From Streptomyces coelicoflavus (lineage in GTDB: Bacteria > Actinomycetota > Actinomycetes > Streptomycetales > Streptomycetaceae), in contig NZ_BEWB01000004.1 in NCBI RefSeq assembly GCF_003112555.1, forward strand, positions 558,001-622,000: DNA of 64,000 nucleotides, given 5' to 3'. Under the pieces are notes generated by a model. That model ran no database searches, had not been told where the DNA came from, and saw nothing but the letters and a program-made list of their open reading frames with translations. The translations under genes were made by a program, and so were the position numbers. Every line of letters begins with the position of its first letter. Positions within the stretch are counted from its first letter, which is position 1. Shown one piece after another: positions 41,328 through 49,505 of the stretch.

Positions 41328-42653
41328 ATGAGAAGCGAGCCGAGGACACTGCTCGCCAAGCTGTGCGACCGGGACAAGCTCACCTACCGCCGGTTCGACA
41401 AGAGGTTCAACGAGACCGGCGTTCGCCTCTTCGGGCACAGCCCCAACAACCCGACGTGCGGAGAGACGCAGTTCCGGCGCTGGACCGGCGGCAAACTCAC
41501 CGGGTTACCGGGGCCGGAAACCTGCCACGTCCTGGAGGCCATGTGGCCCGGGCACACGGCAGCGCAACTGTTCGCGGCGCCTCTGGCGGACGATCCCCAG
41601 GTACCCGTGTTCGACCTGGAAGAGCGAGTTCATATGACCGCACGTGAAGCCCACGACGGCGCCGGCGCGACCGCCGCGGCGTCCATCTCCGACAACACCA
41701 TCGACGAACTCCGTGACCAGGTGGTGAGCCTCGCCCGGCGCTATCACGGCCTGGCGGCCGCAGGCGCCTACGAAGCGGCCGACACTCTACGCCGAGAGAT
41801 CGAGCGACACCGGGACCGCACGCAGGTTCCGTTCCAGCAGCAGACCCTGATGATCCTCAACGGGCAGACGGCCGCGCTTCTGTCGGTCGCGGCGTTCGAC
41901 CTGGGCTATTTCCCCAGCGCCCGTACCCTGGCCCGCACCACGGCCGTATACGGGGAGAGCACGCGCTTCGCACCATTGCAGGCCTACGCGGACGGCACTC
42001 TGGCCTATGTCGCCTACCACTCGGGCCAGTCGAGCGAGGCCCTGGCGAAGGCCCGGCGAGCACTGTCGTACGGCGGACTTGGCGACGTCGCCCGACGGCG
42101 CCTGCACGCCATCGCCGCTCGCGCGTATGCCCACCTCGGCGACATCGCGTCGGCACGTCGCACGATCCGGCTCTCCGAGGACCGCGGCCAGGACACGCGC
42201 GACGAGCTGCACGACGAGGTGGGCGGTGAGTTCGGCTTTTCCGAGGAGCGGCTGGCCATGTCCAACAGCACGACGGCGCTGCTCATGGGGGACGCGGAGC
42301 AAGCCGAGGCCGAGGCCGACCGCGCCATCGTCCTGCTCGGGCAGCGGGCGCAGGATGAGCAGTCTCCCCACGTCCTGGCGGGCGCGGCAGCGGACCTGGC
42401 GTACGCCCGTCTCCTGTCCGACAACGTGGAAGGCGCGGCCGAGGCCCTGTCGCCGCTCTGGGACGTGCCGGCCGAGCAGCGCAAAACGGGCGTCGTTGTC
42501 CGGACGGCCCGGATCGGCAGGCACCTGGCTCGGCCGCACTACCACGGCTCGCAACTCCCGTCGCAGCTACGCGAACAGGTCGAGGAGTTCACCCGGGTCT
42601 CCCCGCCCTACCGACTCGGCCCGTCCATGGCTCTCCTGGCGATCGCGCCCTGA
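41328..42653 (+). CDS. Regulator with N-terminal HTH-like domain and TPR-like repeats
   Basis: A 441-residue protein. Residues 1-95 (LLAKLCDRDKLTYRRFDKRF, GETQFRRWTGGKLTGLPGPE) resemble the degenerate XRE-type DNA-binding region of Streptomyces tetratricopeptide regulators. A linker leads to a long helical array (about 125-430) of TPR-like repeats, e.g. GQSSEALAKARRALSYGGLG and GDIASARRTIRLSEDR. Such proteins sense peptides or small ligands through the repeats. ATG at 41328 follows TTGGAGGCGGA. Divergent orientation suggests it controls the lanthipeptide genes. Confidence 0.65.
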   Translation: MRSEPRTLLAKLCDRDKLTYRRFDKRFNETGVRLFGHSPNNPTCGETQFRRWTGGKLTGLPGPETCHVLEAMWPGHTAAQLFAAPLADDPQVPVFDLEERVHMTAREAHDGAGATAAASISDNTIDELRDQVVSLARRYHGLAAAGAYEAADTLRREIERHRDRTQVPFQQQTLMILNGQTAALLSVAAFDLGYFPSARTLARTTAVYGESTRFAPLQAYADGTLAYVAYHSGQSSEALAKARRALSYGGLGDVARRRLHAIAARAYAHLGDIASARRTIRLSEDRGQDTRDELHDEVGGEFGFSEERLAMSNSTTALLMGDAEQAEAEADRAIVLLGQRAQDEQSPHVLAGAAADLAYARLLSDNVEGAAEALSPLWDVPAEQRKTGVVVRTARIGRHLARPHYHGSQLPSQLREQVEEFTRVSPPYRLGPSMALLAIAP

Positions 42654-42710
42654 CCAGAGAGACCAACAGGGGACGTTGAGGGCCCGGAGCAGAGGAACCG
42701 GGTCACATGG

Positions 42711-43724
42711 TCACAGGGAGGCGAGGACGCGCGCCTCCTTCTCCACCCCGATCCCGTGCTCCGCCCATCGCGGGTGGTCCACGGGACGCCCGTCTCCCGC
42801 CCACCACTCCCAGGTGTCCCGCACCGTGTCGGCGATCGATCGACAGCGAAGTCCCGCCTCGACCGCACGCGCGGAGTCGACCGCCCAGACACCGGCGTGG
42901 GTGCGCCACAGGGGCACCTCGGTCCACTGCTTCACGCCGTGCTTCGTCAGCACGGCCGGGTCGACCCAGACCGGCGTCCCGTCGCTCCCGGTGACCCGCA
43001 AGCACTCGGTGAGGAAGTCGCCGAACGAGATCCCGTCGGGATGTGTCACGTTGAAGGCACCGTTGCCGGTACCGGCGGCCAGGTGCACGGCGAAGGCGGC
43101 GACGTCCCGGACGTCCACCGGCTGGATCCGCTGCTCCGAGGGCGCGGGCGCGAGCATTCGGCCACCACGCTTCGCGCGCTCCAGCCACCAAGGCAGGCGG
43201 CCCACGTATTCGCCGGGCCCCAGAATGACCCCTGGCCGGAGGAAGACCGCTGCGTCGCCGAAGGCTTCGGCCACGGCACGTTCTCCTCCGGCCTTCTGGA
43301 AGCCGTACCTAGTGGGGCTGCCGTCCTCCCCGGTGTAGCCGAACGCTCCGTCGGCATCGGCCGGACACCGCAGCAGGGGAGAGCTCTCCGTCAACGGCTC
43401 GTGGGGCCAGCCTTTGTAGACGGAGACGGTGGAGAGGTGCACCCAACGGCGGGCATGCCTGGCCAGCGTGGTGGTGGCCAGGCGGACCTCGCGGGGAGGC
43501 AGCTCCGAGCTGGACGTGTCGACGACGGCGTCCCACGGGCCGCGCTGCGCGAGCTTTCGCAGATCCTCCTGGACCGTGCGGTCACCGTGTACCGCCTCCA
43601 CACCGGGCACGTCCACGCCGGACCGACCGCGGTTGAAGGTGGTGATGTCCCACCCCCGGGACAGCGTGGCCTCCGCAATCGCCTTGCCCAAAAACCACGT
43701 TCCGCCCATGACGAGAATCCTCAT
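42711..43724 (-). CDS. NAD-dependent epimerase/dehydratase family protein
   Basis: A 337-residue extended SDR protein with the N-terminal nucleotide-binding motif MGGTWFLGKAIAEATLSRGW and a central region with YGFQKAGGE, the position of the Tyr-x3-Lys pair. It resembles reductase/epimerase-like proteins acting on sugars or isoprenoids, but the substrate is not evident. It is convergent with the regulator at 41328 and may be an accessory of the lanthipeptide island or a passenger gene. The start is ATG at 43724. Confidence 0.75.
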   Translation of the reverse strand: MRILVMGGTWFLGKAIAEATLSRGWDITTFNRGRSGVDVPGVEAVHGDRTVQEDLRKLAQRGPWDAVVDTSSSELPPREVRLATTTLARHARRWVHLSTVSVYKGWPHEPLTESSPLLRCPADADGAFGYTGEDGSPTRYGFQKAGGERAVAEAFGDAAVFLRPGVILGPGEYVGRLPWWLERAKRGGRMLAPAPSEQRIQPVDVRDVAAFAVHLAAGTGNGAFNVTHPDGISFGDFLTECLRVTGSDGTPVWVDPAVLTKHGVKQWTEVPLWRTHAGVWAVDSARAVEAGLRCRSIADTVRDTWEWWAGDGRPVDHPRWAEHGIGVEKEARVLASL

Positions 43725-44113
43725 GCACTGATCCTGCCCTGCCTGAGACCCGGGCGACAGGGCGGGCTACGCCGCCGGCAGGCGCCGCGAGTGCAGGGGC
43801 TCGGTGATCCCTTGGAACATGCTGGACACCGAGCCGAGTCCTGCACGCCAGTTGGGCCGCCGAGATCACCAGGTATGAGCTCGAGCTGACGTGCGAGCAC
43901 TCCCGGCTCGGACGGACGGCCACGGCCGCCCGGCGTCGTCGAGCGCCCACCGGGCTGCTGTCCTGCTGCCGGAGGAGGACCTCAAGCTGCGCAAGTGGGT
44001 GGTCAAACAGCTTGGTCTGCTTCCGGAATCTGTGCGGGAGGGGCGGTGGCAGCCAGCACGGCGCTCGGCCAGCCCCGAGGTCCCTCCCTGTGGATCGGCA
44101 CCACCCCATGTCG
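43725..44113. other. 389-bp region without a recognisable gene
   Basis: Short open frames only. One frame holds AEITRYELELTCEHSRL and, after a frame change, EEDLKLRKWVVKQLGLLPES. They may be the remains of a small gene broken by a frameshift, but I recognise no family. It borders the array 3 leader. Confidence 0.35.
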
Positions 44114-44182
44114 CATTTGCCGGAATCTGTGAAAGTCGCTGAGAATAAGCCCCTGCGCCCATAAACTTGCAGGTCAATCAGT
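44114..44182 (+). promoter_or_regulatory. Leader of CRISPR array 3
   Basis: 69 nt upstream of the first repeat, aligning end to end with the other leaders: ATTTGCCGGAATCTGTGAAA at the start, ATAAAC about 25 nt before the repeat and GCAGGTCA-N3-AGT at the end. It is closer to the array 2 leader than to that of array 1. Confidence 0.75.
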
Positions 44183-44333
44183 CTGCTCCCCGCACCCGCG
44201 GGGATGGTCCCGGTTCGTGGGAGTTGCCGCGTCCGTCGAAGGCCTGCTCCCCGCACCCGCGGGGATGGTCCCTGCGCGCCCTTGACCGGCGAACACGAGA
44301 CACGCTGCTCCCCGCACCCGCGGGGATGGTCCC
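44183..44333 (+). CRISPR. CRISPR array 3 (type I-E), 3 repeats, 2 spacers
   Basis: Three identical 29-nt repeats at 44183, 44244 and 44305, in the GGTCCC form of array 2, with two 32-nt spacers. No cas genes adjoin it; it must rely on the Cascade and Cas1-Cas2 encoded at 21.9-31.3 kb. None of the repeats is degenerate, unlike the tail of array 2. Confidence 0.93.
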
Positions 44334-44390
44334 CGCTTTTGGTTGTCGGCTCCCGTACGTCACCCGGCCGGGGACTCCGAAGAGCCGGCC

Positions 44391-45272
44391 TCAGCCCCGG
44401 CCGGGCGCCTTCCTGGCCAGCGACACCTCCGCGACCACCGGCCGGTGGTCCGAGGCCGTGGGCTCCTCCGGCACCGCGACGTCGTGCACCCGTACGCCCT
44501 CGCCCACGGCCACGTAGTCGATCCGCTTCACCGGTGCCTCGGCGGGATACGTGTCCGGGGTCCCGGTGCCCGCGTCCCGCAGCTCCTTCCACAGCGGTGC
44601 CAGCTCGGGGGCCGAGGGCTCGGCGTTGAAGTCGCCGAGCAGGAACTGGCGGGCACCCGGAAGCTCCGCCCGCTCGCGGGCCATGATGCGCCGGGTGTCG
44701 GCGACCTGGGCCTCGCGCACCGCCGGGTCCGCCCGGTAGTCGAGGTGGGTCACGAACACCTGCACCGGCACGCCGCGCACCTTGAGCGTCACCTCGCCGA
44801 ACCCGGGCGCGGGGGCCGGCACCGGGTTCTCGTCCTGCGTGGACAGGCGCGTGATCTCGTGGTTCGTCGCGGAACGGACCGGGAAGCGGGACAGCACCGC
44901 CACGCCGTACTCGCGCCGGGGCTCCCCGGCCGTCACCGGGTCGAGGCTGTAGATCGGCGCGAACGACACCCGCATGCCGAGCCGTCGCGCCAGCTCCCCG
45001 GCCACGTCGAGCCCCTGGCTGCGGGCTCCCCAGTGCACGTCGACCTCCTGGAGGCCGATCACGTCCGCGTCGAGGGCGCGCAGCGCGGTGGCCTGCCGGT
45101 CGAGGTCGAAGACGCCGTCCGAGCCCGCCCCGGCGTGGATGTTGTAGGTGGCGATGCGCAACGGGACCGAGTGGCCCCGGTCGGCGGCGGAGGCGGGCGG
45201 GGCCGCCACGGCCAGGGTCAACAGGGCGCCGGTGACGGACAGTTGGATGAAGGTGCGCGCTCTCGGAGACAT
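44391..45272 (-). CDS. Secreted endonuclease/exonuclease/phosphatase-family protein
   Basis: A 293-residue exported enzyme. A signal peptide (FIQLSVTGALLTLAVAAPPASA, cleaved about residue 29) precedes an EEP-fold domain: RIATYNIHAG, DVIGLQEVD (metal-binding Glu), VFVTHLDYRA, FLLGDFNAEP (Asp/Asn) and the terminal TASDHRPVVAEVSL (Asp-His). All catalytic positions are present. Substrate may be extracellular DNA, sphingolipid or phosphoinositide and cannot be told from sequence. ATG at 45272. Confidence 0.85.
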   Translation of the reverse strand: MSPRARTFIQLSVTGALLTLAVAAPPASAADRGHSVPLRIATYNIHAGAGSDGVFDLDRQATALRALDADVIGLQEVDVHWGARSQGLDVAGELARRLGMRVSFAPIYSLDPVTAGEPRREYGVAVLSRFPVRSATNHEITRLSTQDENPVPAPAPGFGEVTLKVRGVPVQVFVTHLDYRADPAVREAQVADTRRIMARERAELPGARQFLLGDFNAEPSAPELAPLWKELRDAGTGTPDTYPAEAPVKRIDYVAVGEGVRVHDVAVPEEPTASDHRPVVAEVSLARKAPGRG

Positions 45273-45357
45273 GTCGGCACGGTACGCGGGAAACGGCGCC
45301 CGCGAGGCCCGCGGCGCGAACTCGTCCGCGACCCGTACTCCGTCCGCAATCCCCGGT

Positions 45358-45798
45358 TCACGGGCGCCGCAGCAGATGGTCGACCGTGCGGCCGAAGACG
45401 AGGCGCCCCGAGCGGGCCAGGACGCCGTCGAGGAGGGCCGGGAGGAGCCGGACGTCCAGCTCCTCGCGCCACACCACCCGCGTCCGGCCGCCGGGGTCCG
45501 TCCGGACCTCGATCTCCGCCCAGCCCCGGACCACCCGGCCGCGCTTCTCCAGCCGGCACCGGCCGGGGGCCCCTCCCCGGGGCGGCTGCCAGACCGTCAC
45601 CTCCATCGCGTCGTCGAAGGCGAGCGGTCCGGCGCCCGTGCGGGCCACGACCAGCGTGCCCCGGCGGCCGGGTCCGGGCGGGCGGGCGGTGACCCGGGTC
45701 AGCGGCACGGTGTCGCCGTGCCGCTCCCACCGGGTGAGCCGGCGCCAGGCCTCGTCCGGGGCGAGCGGCACGGTGCGGTCGATCGAGAAGGTGGCCAC
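45358..45798 (-). CDS. SRPBCC-fold protein
   Basis: A 146-residue START/polyketide-cyclase-like lipid-binding fold: ATFSIDRTVPLAPDEAWRRL at the N-terminus and RVVWREELDVRLLP near the C-terminal helix. These proteins bind hydrophobic ligands. No catalytic residues can be assigned. The GTG start is 22 bp beyond the stop of the deacetylase gene on the same strand. Confidence 0.7.
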   Translation of the reverse strand: MATFSIDRTVPLAPDEAWRRLTRWERHGDTVPLTRVTARPPGPGRRGTLVVARTGAGPLAFDDAMEVTVWQPPRGGAPGRCRLEKRGRVVRGWAEIEVRTDPGGRTRVVWREELDVRLLPALLDGVLARSGRLVFGRTVDHLLRRP

Positions 45799-45819
45799 CG
45801 GACGATCGTGGCACGTCCG

Positions 45820-46608
45820 TCAGCGGTACACCTTGCCCGGCTCGGCCTTCCCGGGGGCCATCAGCTGGGGGACCGTCACGAAGACGTAGCCGCGCTTCTT
45901 GAGCGCGTCGATGATGCCGGGCACGGCGGGCACGGTGCCGTCGTAGATGTCGTGCAGCAGGATGATGCCGTCCCGGGACGACTGGTCCAGGACCCGCTCG
46001 GTGATCAGGTCGGAGTCGTTCGTCTTGTAGTCCTTGGCGGTCACGCTCCACAGCACCTCGGCGAGACCCAGCTCGCGGCAGATGTCGTGCACCGTGCCGT
46101 CCGTGCGGCCCTGCGGCGGGCGCATCAGCGTGGGGCGCTTGCCCGTGAGGCGCTCTATCTCCTTGTTCGGGCGCTCCAGCTCGTCCCGTATCTCGTCCGG
46201 GCCGGCATCCGTGAGGATCTTGTGCGTCCAGGTGTGGCTGGCCACCTCGTGGCCTTCGTCGGCCATGCGCTCGACAAGTTCGGGATAGGTGTCGATGTGG
46301 CGCTTGCCCAGCAGGAAGAAGGTCGCCGGGACCTGCTTCTCCTTGAGTATGTCGAGCAGCCGGGCGGAGTTCTCGCTCGGTCCGGCGTCGAAGGTGAGTG
46401 CGATGCACTTGGTGTGCGCGCAGTCGACGGTGCCGAGCGAGGCCGGCCGGGCCTGGGTGTCGGCGGCGTTCCGGACGGAGCTGGGAGATTCGGTCTCCAG
46501 CTTGGTGCAACCGCTCAGCGCGAGCGTCAGCGAGGCTGCGGCAGTGAAGGTCGCGAGCGCGCGCAACCTGGTCCCCGTTCTGGTCATCTTCCTGGTCAGC
46601 GAAAGCAT
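45820..46608 (-). CDS. Lipoprotein polysaccharide deacetylase (NodB domain)
   Basis: A 262-residue membrane-anchored carbohydrate esterase family 4 protein. The signal peptide ends in lipobox LALSGC (about residue 33). NodB motifs: TFDAGPSENS (Asp pair position), SHTWTH (metal His), RPPQGRTDG and the late IILLHDIYDG. The usual TFDDGP is changed to TFDAGP; the second Asp, a metal ligand, is Ala here, so activity may be altered. ATG at 46608 has no ribosome binding site but a -10-like TATAGT ends 7 nt upstream, suggesting a leaderless mRNA; ATG at codon 8 is an alternative. Confidence 0.85.
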   Translation of the reverse strand: MLSLTRKMTRTGTRLRALATFTAAASLTLALSGCTKLETESPSSVRNAADTQARPASLGTVDCAHTKCIALTFDAGPSENSARLLDILKEKQVPATFFLLGKRHIDTYPELVERMADEGHEVASHTWTHKILTDAGPDEIRDELERPNKEIERLTGKRPTLMRPPQGRTDGTVHDICRELGLAEVLWSVTAKDYKTNDSDLITERVLDQSSRDGIILLHDIYDGTVPAVPGIIDALKKRGYVFVTVPQLMAPGKAEPGKVYR

Positions 46609-46614
46609 GCGAGG

Positions 46615-46648
46615 ACTATACGCAGCGAGTATATACGCGGTTTATAGT
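46615..46648. promoter_or_regulatory. AT-rich promoter/operator region between deacetylase and glycan operon
   Basis: An unusually AT-rich island. ACTATA (46615-46620) and TATAGT (46643-46648) are inverted, with GTATATAC, an 8-bp palindrome, at the centre (46629-46636). The leftward TATAGT serves as the likely -10 of the deacetylase gene, and the rest may bind a regulator. Confidence 0.5.
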
Positions 46649-46751
46649 GCCCCCCGGGGTGCGCTTGCGAATGACTGTTCGAGGTAGTGGCGGGTCGGCC
46701 GGGCTACTCAAACCGACACATGCGTGACGTTTTGAGAGCGAGGAGGACCCC

Positions 46752-47744
46752 GTGAGCGAGACCCCCGTGAGCGTGCGCCCCGTGAACGGTCGCGTCTGGC
46801 GCCGGGCCCTGGTGACCGGCGGAGCCGGATTCGTGGGATCCCACCTGTGCGGCCGCCTGCTCGACTCCGGCACCGACGTCGTCTGCCTCGACAACCTGGC
46901 CACCGGGTCCCGCGCCAACCTGGCCGACCTGGAACGGCGGCGCGGATTCCGGTTCGTCCGGGCCGACGCCACCGACCCGGCGGCCCTGCGCGGCCTGCCC
47001 GGCCGGTTCGACCTGGTCCTGCACTTCGCCTGCCCCGCCTCGCCCGCCGACTACCTCCGGCTGCCCCTGGAGACCCTCGACGTCGGCAGCACCGGCACCC
47101 GCAACGCCCTGGAGCGGGCCCACGCCGACGGCGCCCGCTTCCTGCTCGCGTCCACCTCCGAGGTCTACGGCGACCCGCTGGAGCACCCGCAGCGCGAGAC
47201 GTACTGGGGCAACGTCAACCCGGTCGGCCCGCGCAGCGTCTACGACGAGTCCAAGCGCTTCGCCGAGGCCCTGGTCACCGCGCACCGCCAGGTGCACGGC
47301 ACCGACGCCGCCATCGTCCGGATCTTCAACACCTACGGCCCCCGCATGCGCACCGGCGACGGCCGGGCCGTCCCGAACTTCATCGCGCAGGCCCTGGACG
47401 GCATGCCGCTCACCGTCGCCGGAGACGGCGGCCAGACCCGCTCCCTGTGCTACGTCGACGACACCGTGGCGGGCGTCCTGGCCCTCGCCGCGTCCGGGGA
47501 GAGCGGGCCGATGAACATCGGCGGCGACGACGAGATCACCATGCTGGAACTGGCCCGCCGGGTCGTGGACCTCACCGGCTCGGGCTCCCGCATCCGCTTC
47601 GTCGAACGCCCTGTCGACGACCCCGGCCGGCGAAAGCCCGACACCACCCTTGCCCGGGAGCGGCTGGGCTGGCGGCCGGTCGTGAGCTGGACCGAGGGGC
47701 TGGAGCGGACCATCGGCTGGTTCGCGCACGCCGTCGCCGCCTGA
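46752..47744 (+). CDS. Nucleotide-sugar epimerase/decarboxylase (SDR, UXS/RmlB-like)
   Basis: A 330-residue extended SDR enzyme: NAD-binding ALVTGGAGFVGSHLCGRLL, ASTSEVYGDP (catalytic Thr/Ser region), and the YDESKRFAE Tyr-x3-Lys pair. The sequence HFACPASPADY and the VRIFNTYGPRM motif resemble UDP-glucuronate decarboxylase (UXS) and its relatives. It heads the glycan operon and probably makes an activated sugar for it. The GTG start follows GCGAGGAGGACCCC. Confidence 0.82.
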   Translation: MSETPVSVRPVNGRVWRRALVTGGAGFVGSHLCGRLLDSGTDVVCLDNLATGSRANLADLERRRGFRFVRADATDPAALRGLPGRFDLVLHFACPASPADYLRLPLETLDVGSTGTRNALERAHADGARFLLASTSEVYGDPLEHPQRETYWGNVNPVGPRSVYDESKRFAEALVTAHRQVHGTDAAIVRIFNTYGPRMRTGDGRAVPNFIAQALDGMPLTVAGDGGQTRSLCYVDDTVAGVLALAASGESGPMNIGGDDEITMLELARRVVDLTGSGSRIRFVERPVDDPGRRKPDTTLARERLGWRPVVSWTEGLERTIGWFAHAVAA

Positions 47745-47771
47745 GGCAGGTCCCGAAAGGTCGCCAAGAGT

Positions 47772-47789
47772 GACAAAGCGTCCTTTGTC
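47772..47789. promoter_or_regulatory. Inverted repeat GACAAAG-N4-CTTTGTC before the carbamoyltransferase gene
   Basis: Perfect 7-bp arms with a 4-bp centre in the 120-bp gap between the epimerase and carbamoyltransferase genes. It may be an operator for an internal promoter or a small hairpin separating two transcripts. Confidence 0.4.
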
Positions 47790-47864
47790 CGGAAGTGACC
47801 CGTCTTCAAGTGTTTGAGGCAACCGCCCCGCGGCACCCGCGTCGCCGAGAGAGGAGCCCGCCCC

Positions 47865-49505
47865 ATGCGCATCCTTGGTGTCAACGCCCTGTTCCACGAC
47901 CCGGCCGCCGCGCTCGTCGTCGACGGCCGGACCGTCGCGGCCGCCGAGGAGGAGCGGTTCAGCCGGCGCAAGCACGGCAAGCGCCCGGTGCCGTTCTCCG
48001 CCTGGGAGGTCCCGGAGCTGTCGGCGCGGTGGTGCCTGGAGCACGCCGGGGTGCGGCCGGGGGAACTGGACGCCGTCGCGTACTCCTTCGACCCCAAGCT
48101 CGCCCGGCCCGCCCGCGACCTGGGCCTGAACGACCCCTGGGACCCGCTGCGACTCGAATACGCCCGCCGCGCCCCCGAGTTCCTCGCCGAGGCGCTGCCC
48201 GGCCTCGACCCCGACCGGGTCGTCTTCGTCCCGCACCACGTGGCGCACGCCGCCTCCGCAGGACCGGCCTCACCGCACCCCGACAACGACGTCCTCGTCC
48301 TCGACGGCCGCGGCGAGTCCGCCTCCCACCTGGCCGGCCGCTACCGCGACGGCAAGCTCGACGTCCTCGCCACGCAGGCACTGCCGCACTCGCTCGGCCT
48401 GGTCTACGAGGAACTGACCGAGCACCTCGGCTTCCTGCGCAGCAGCGACGAGTACAAGGTGATGGCCCTCGCCTCCTACGGCACCCCCCGCCACCTCGAC
48501 CGGCTCCGTGAGCACATCCACGCCACCGGCGACGGCGGCTTCCGCGCCCACGGCGTCGACTGGGCGGCCCTCGCCCCGCCGCGCGCCAAGGGCGAGGACT
48601 GGACGAAGGACCACGCCGACCTCGCGGCGAGCACCCAGGCCGTCCTCGAGGAACTGCTCCTCGAACTCGTCCACTGGCTGCACGGCGAGGCCGGCGGCGA
48701 GGCCCTGACCATGGCGGGCGGCGTCGCGCTGAACTGCGTCGCCAACTCCGAGATCGCGGCCCGCGGTCCGTACCGGCACGTGTGGGTGCAGCCCGCCGCC
48801 GGTGACGCGGGCACCGCCCTCGGCGGAGCCCTGCACGTGGCCGCCGCCCAAGAGGGCGCGGCGCCCGAACCGATGCCCGGCGCCGACCTCGGCCGCGGCT
48901 GGAGCGACGACGAGATCCGCGCCTGGCTGGAGACGGCCGCGATCCCCTACGAGGAGCCGGACGACATCGCCGAGACCGTCGCCGAGGAACTGGCCCGGGA
49001 CGGCGTCGTCGCCTGGTTCCAGGGCCGCAGCGAGTTCGGGCCGCGCGCCCTCGGGCACCGCTCCCTGATGGCCCACCCCGGCCGCGCGGAGAACCTCGAA
49101 CGCCTCAACCACGTCAAGGGCCGCGAGGAGTTCCGCCCCGTCGCCCCCATGGTGCTCGCCGACCGCGCCGCCGACATCTTCACCGGGCCGATGCCCAGCC
49201 CGTACATGCTCTTCGTGCACGACGTCGACCCCGCCTGGCGGGACCGCATCCCCGCCGTCGTGCACGTCGACGGCACCGCCCGCATCCAGACCGTCGAGGA
49301 GCGCCGCGAGCCGCTCGTCGCGCGGATGCTGGCCGCCTTCGAACGGCGCACCGGGCTGCCGGTCGTCGTCAACACCAGCCTCAACACCGCCGGGCGGCCC
49401 ATGGTCGACGACCCGCGCGACGCGCTGGAGTGCTTCGGCTCGGCACCCGTCGACCTGCTGGCCATCGGCCCCTTCGCGGTGCGCCGGGGACGGGCGTTCG
49501 GATGA
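47865..49505 (+). CDS. NodU/CmcH-family O-carbamoyltransferase
   Basis: A 546-residue enzyme that transfers a carbamoyl group from carbamoyl phosphate, via carbamoyl-adenylate, to a sugar hydroxyl. The Kae1-like N-terminal domain shows GVNALFHDPAAALV, PHHVAHAASAG (metal His), DEYKVMALASYG and GGVALNCVANSEIA. The C-terminal YrdC-like domain carries QGRSEFGPRALGHRSLMAHP. The likely acceptor is the glycan or activated sugar made by this operon. ATG at 47865 follows GAGAGGAGCCCGCCCC. The ATGA overlap with the next gene begins a long coupled run. Confidence 0.88.
   Translation: MRILGVNALFHDPAAALVVDGRTVAAAEEERFSRRKHGKRPVPFSAWEVPELSARWCLEHAGVRPGELDAVAYSFDPKLARPARDLGLNDPWDPLRLEYARRAPEFLAEALPGLDPDRVVFVPHHVAHAASAGPASPHPDNDVLVLDGRGESASHLAGRYRDGKLDVLATQALPHSLGLVYEELTEHLGFLRSSDEYKVMALASYGTPRHLDRLREHIHATGDGGFRAHGVDWAALAPPRAKGEDWTKDHADLAASTQAVLEELLLELVHWLHGEAGGEALTMAGGVALNCVANSEIAARGPYRHVWVQPAAGDAGTALGGALHVAAAQEGAAPEPMPGADLGRGWSDDEIRAWLETAAIPYEEPDDIAETVAEELARDGVVAWFQGRSEFGPRALGHRSLMAHPGRAENLERLNHVKGREEFRPVAPMVLADRAADIFTGPMPSPYMLFVHDVDPAWRDRIPAVVHVDGTARIQTVEERREPLVARMLAAFERRTGLPVVVNTSLNTAGRPMVDDPRDALECFGSAPVDLLAIGPFAVRRGRAFG

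Noticed and set aside
43725..44113. Possible broken small gene before array 3
   Set aside because: Fragments in two frames look protein-like, but no family could be recognised and the frames are too short to call a pseudogene.
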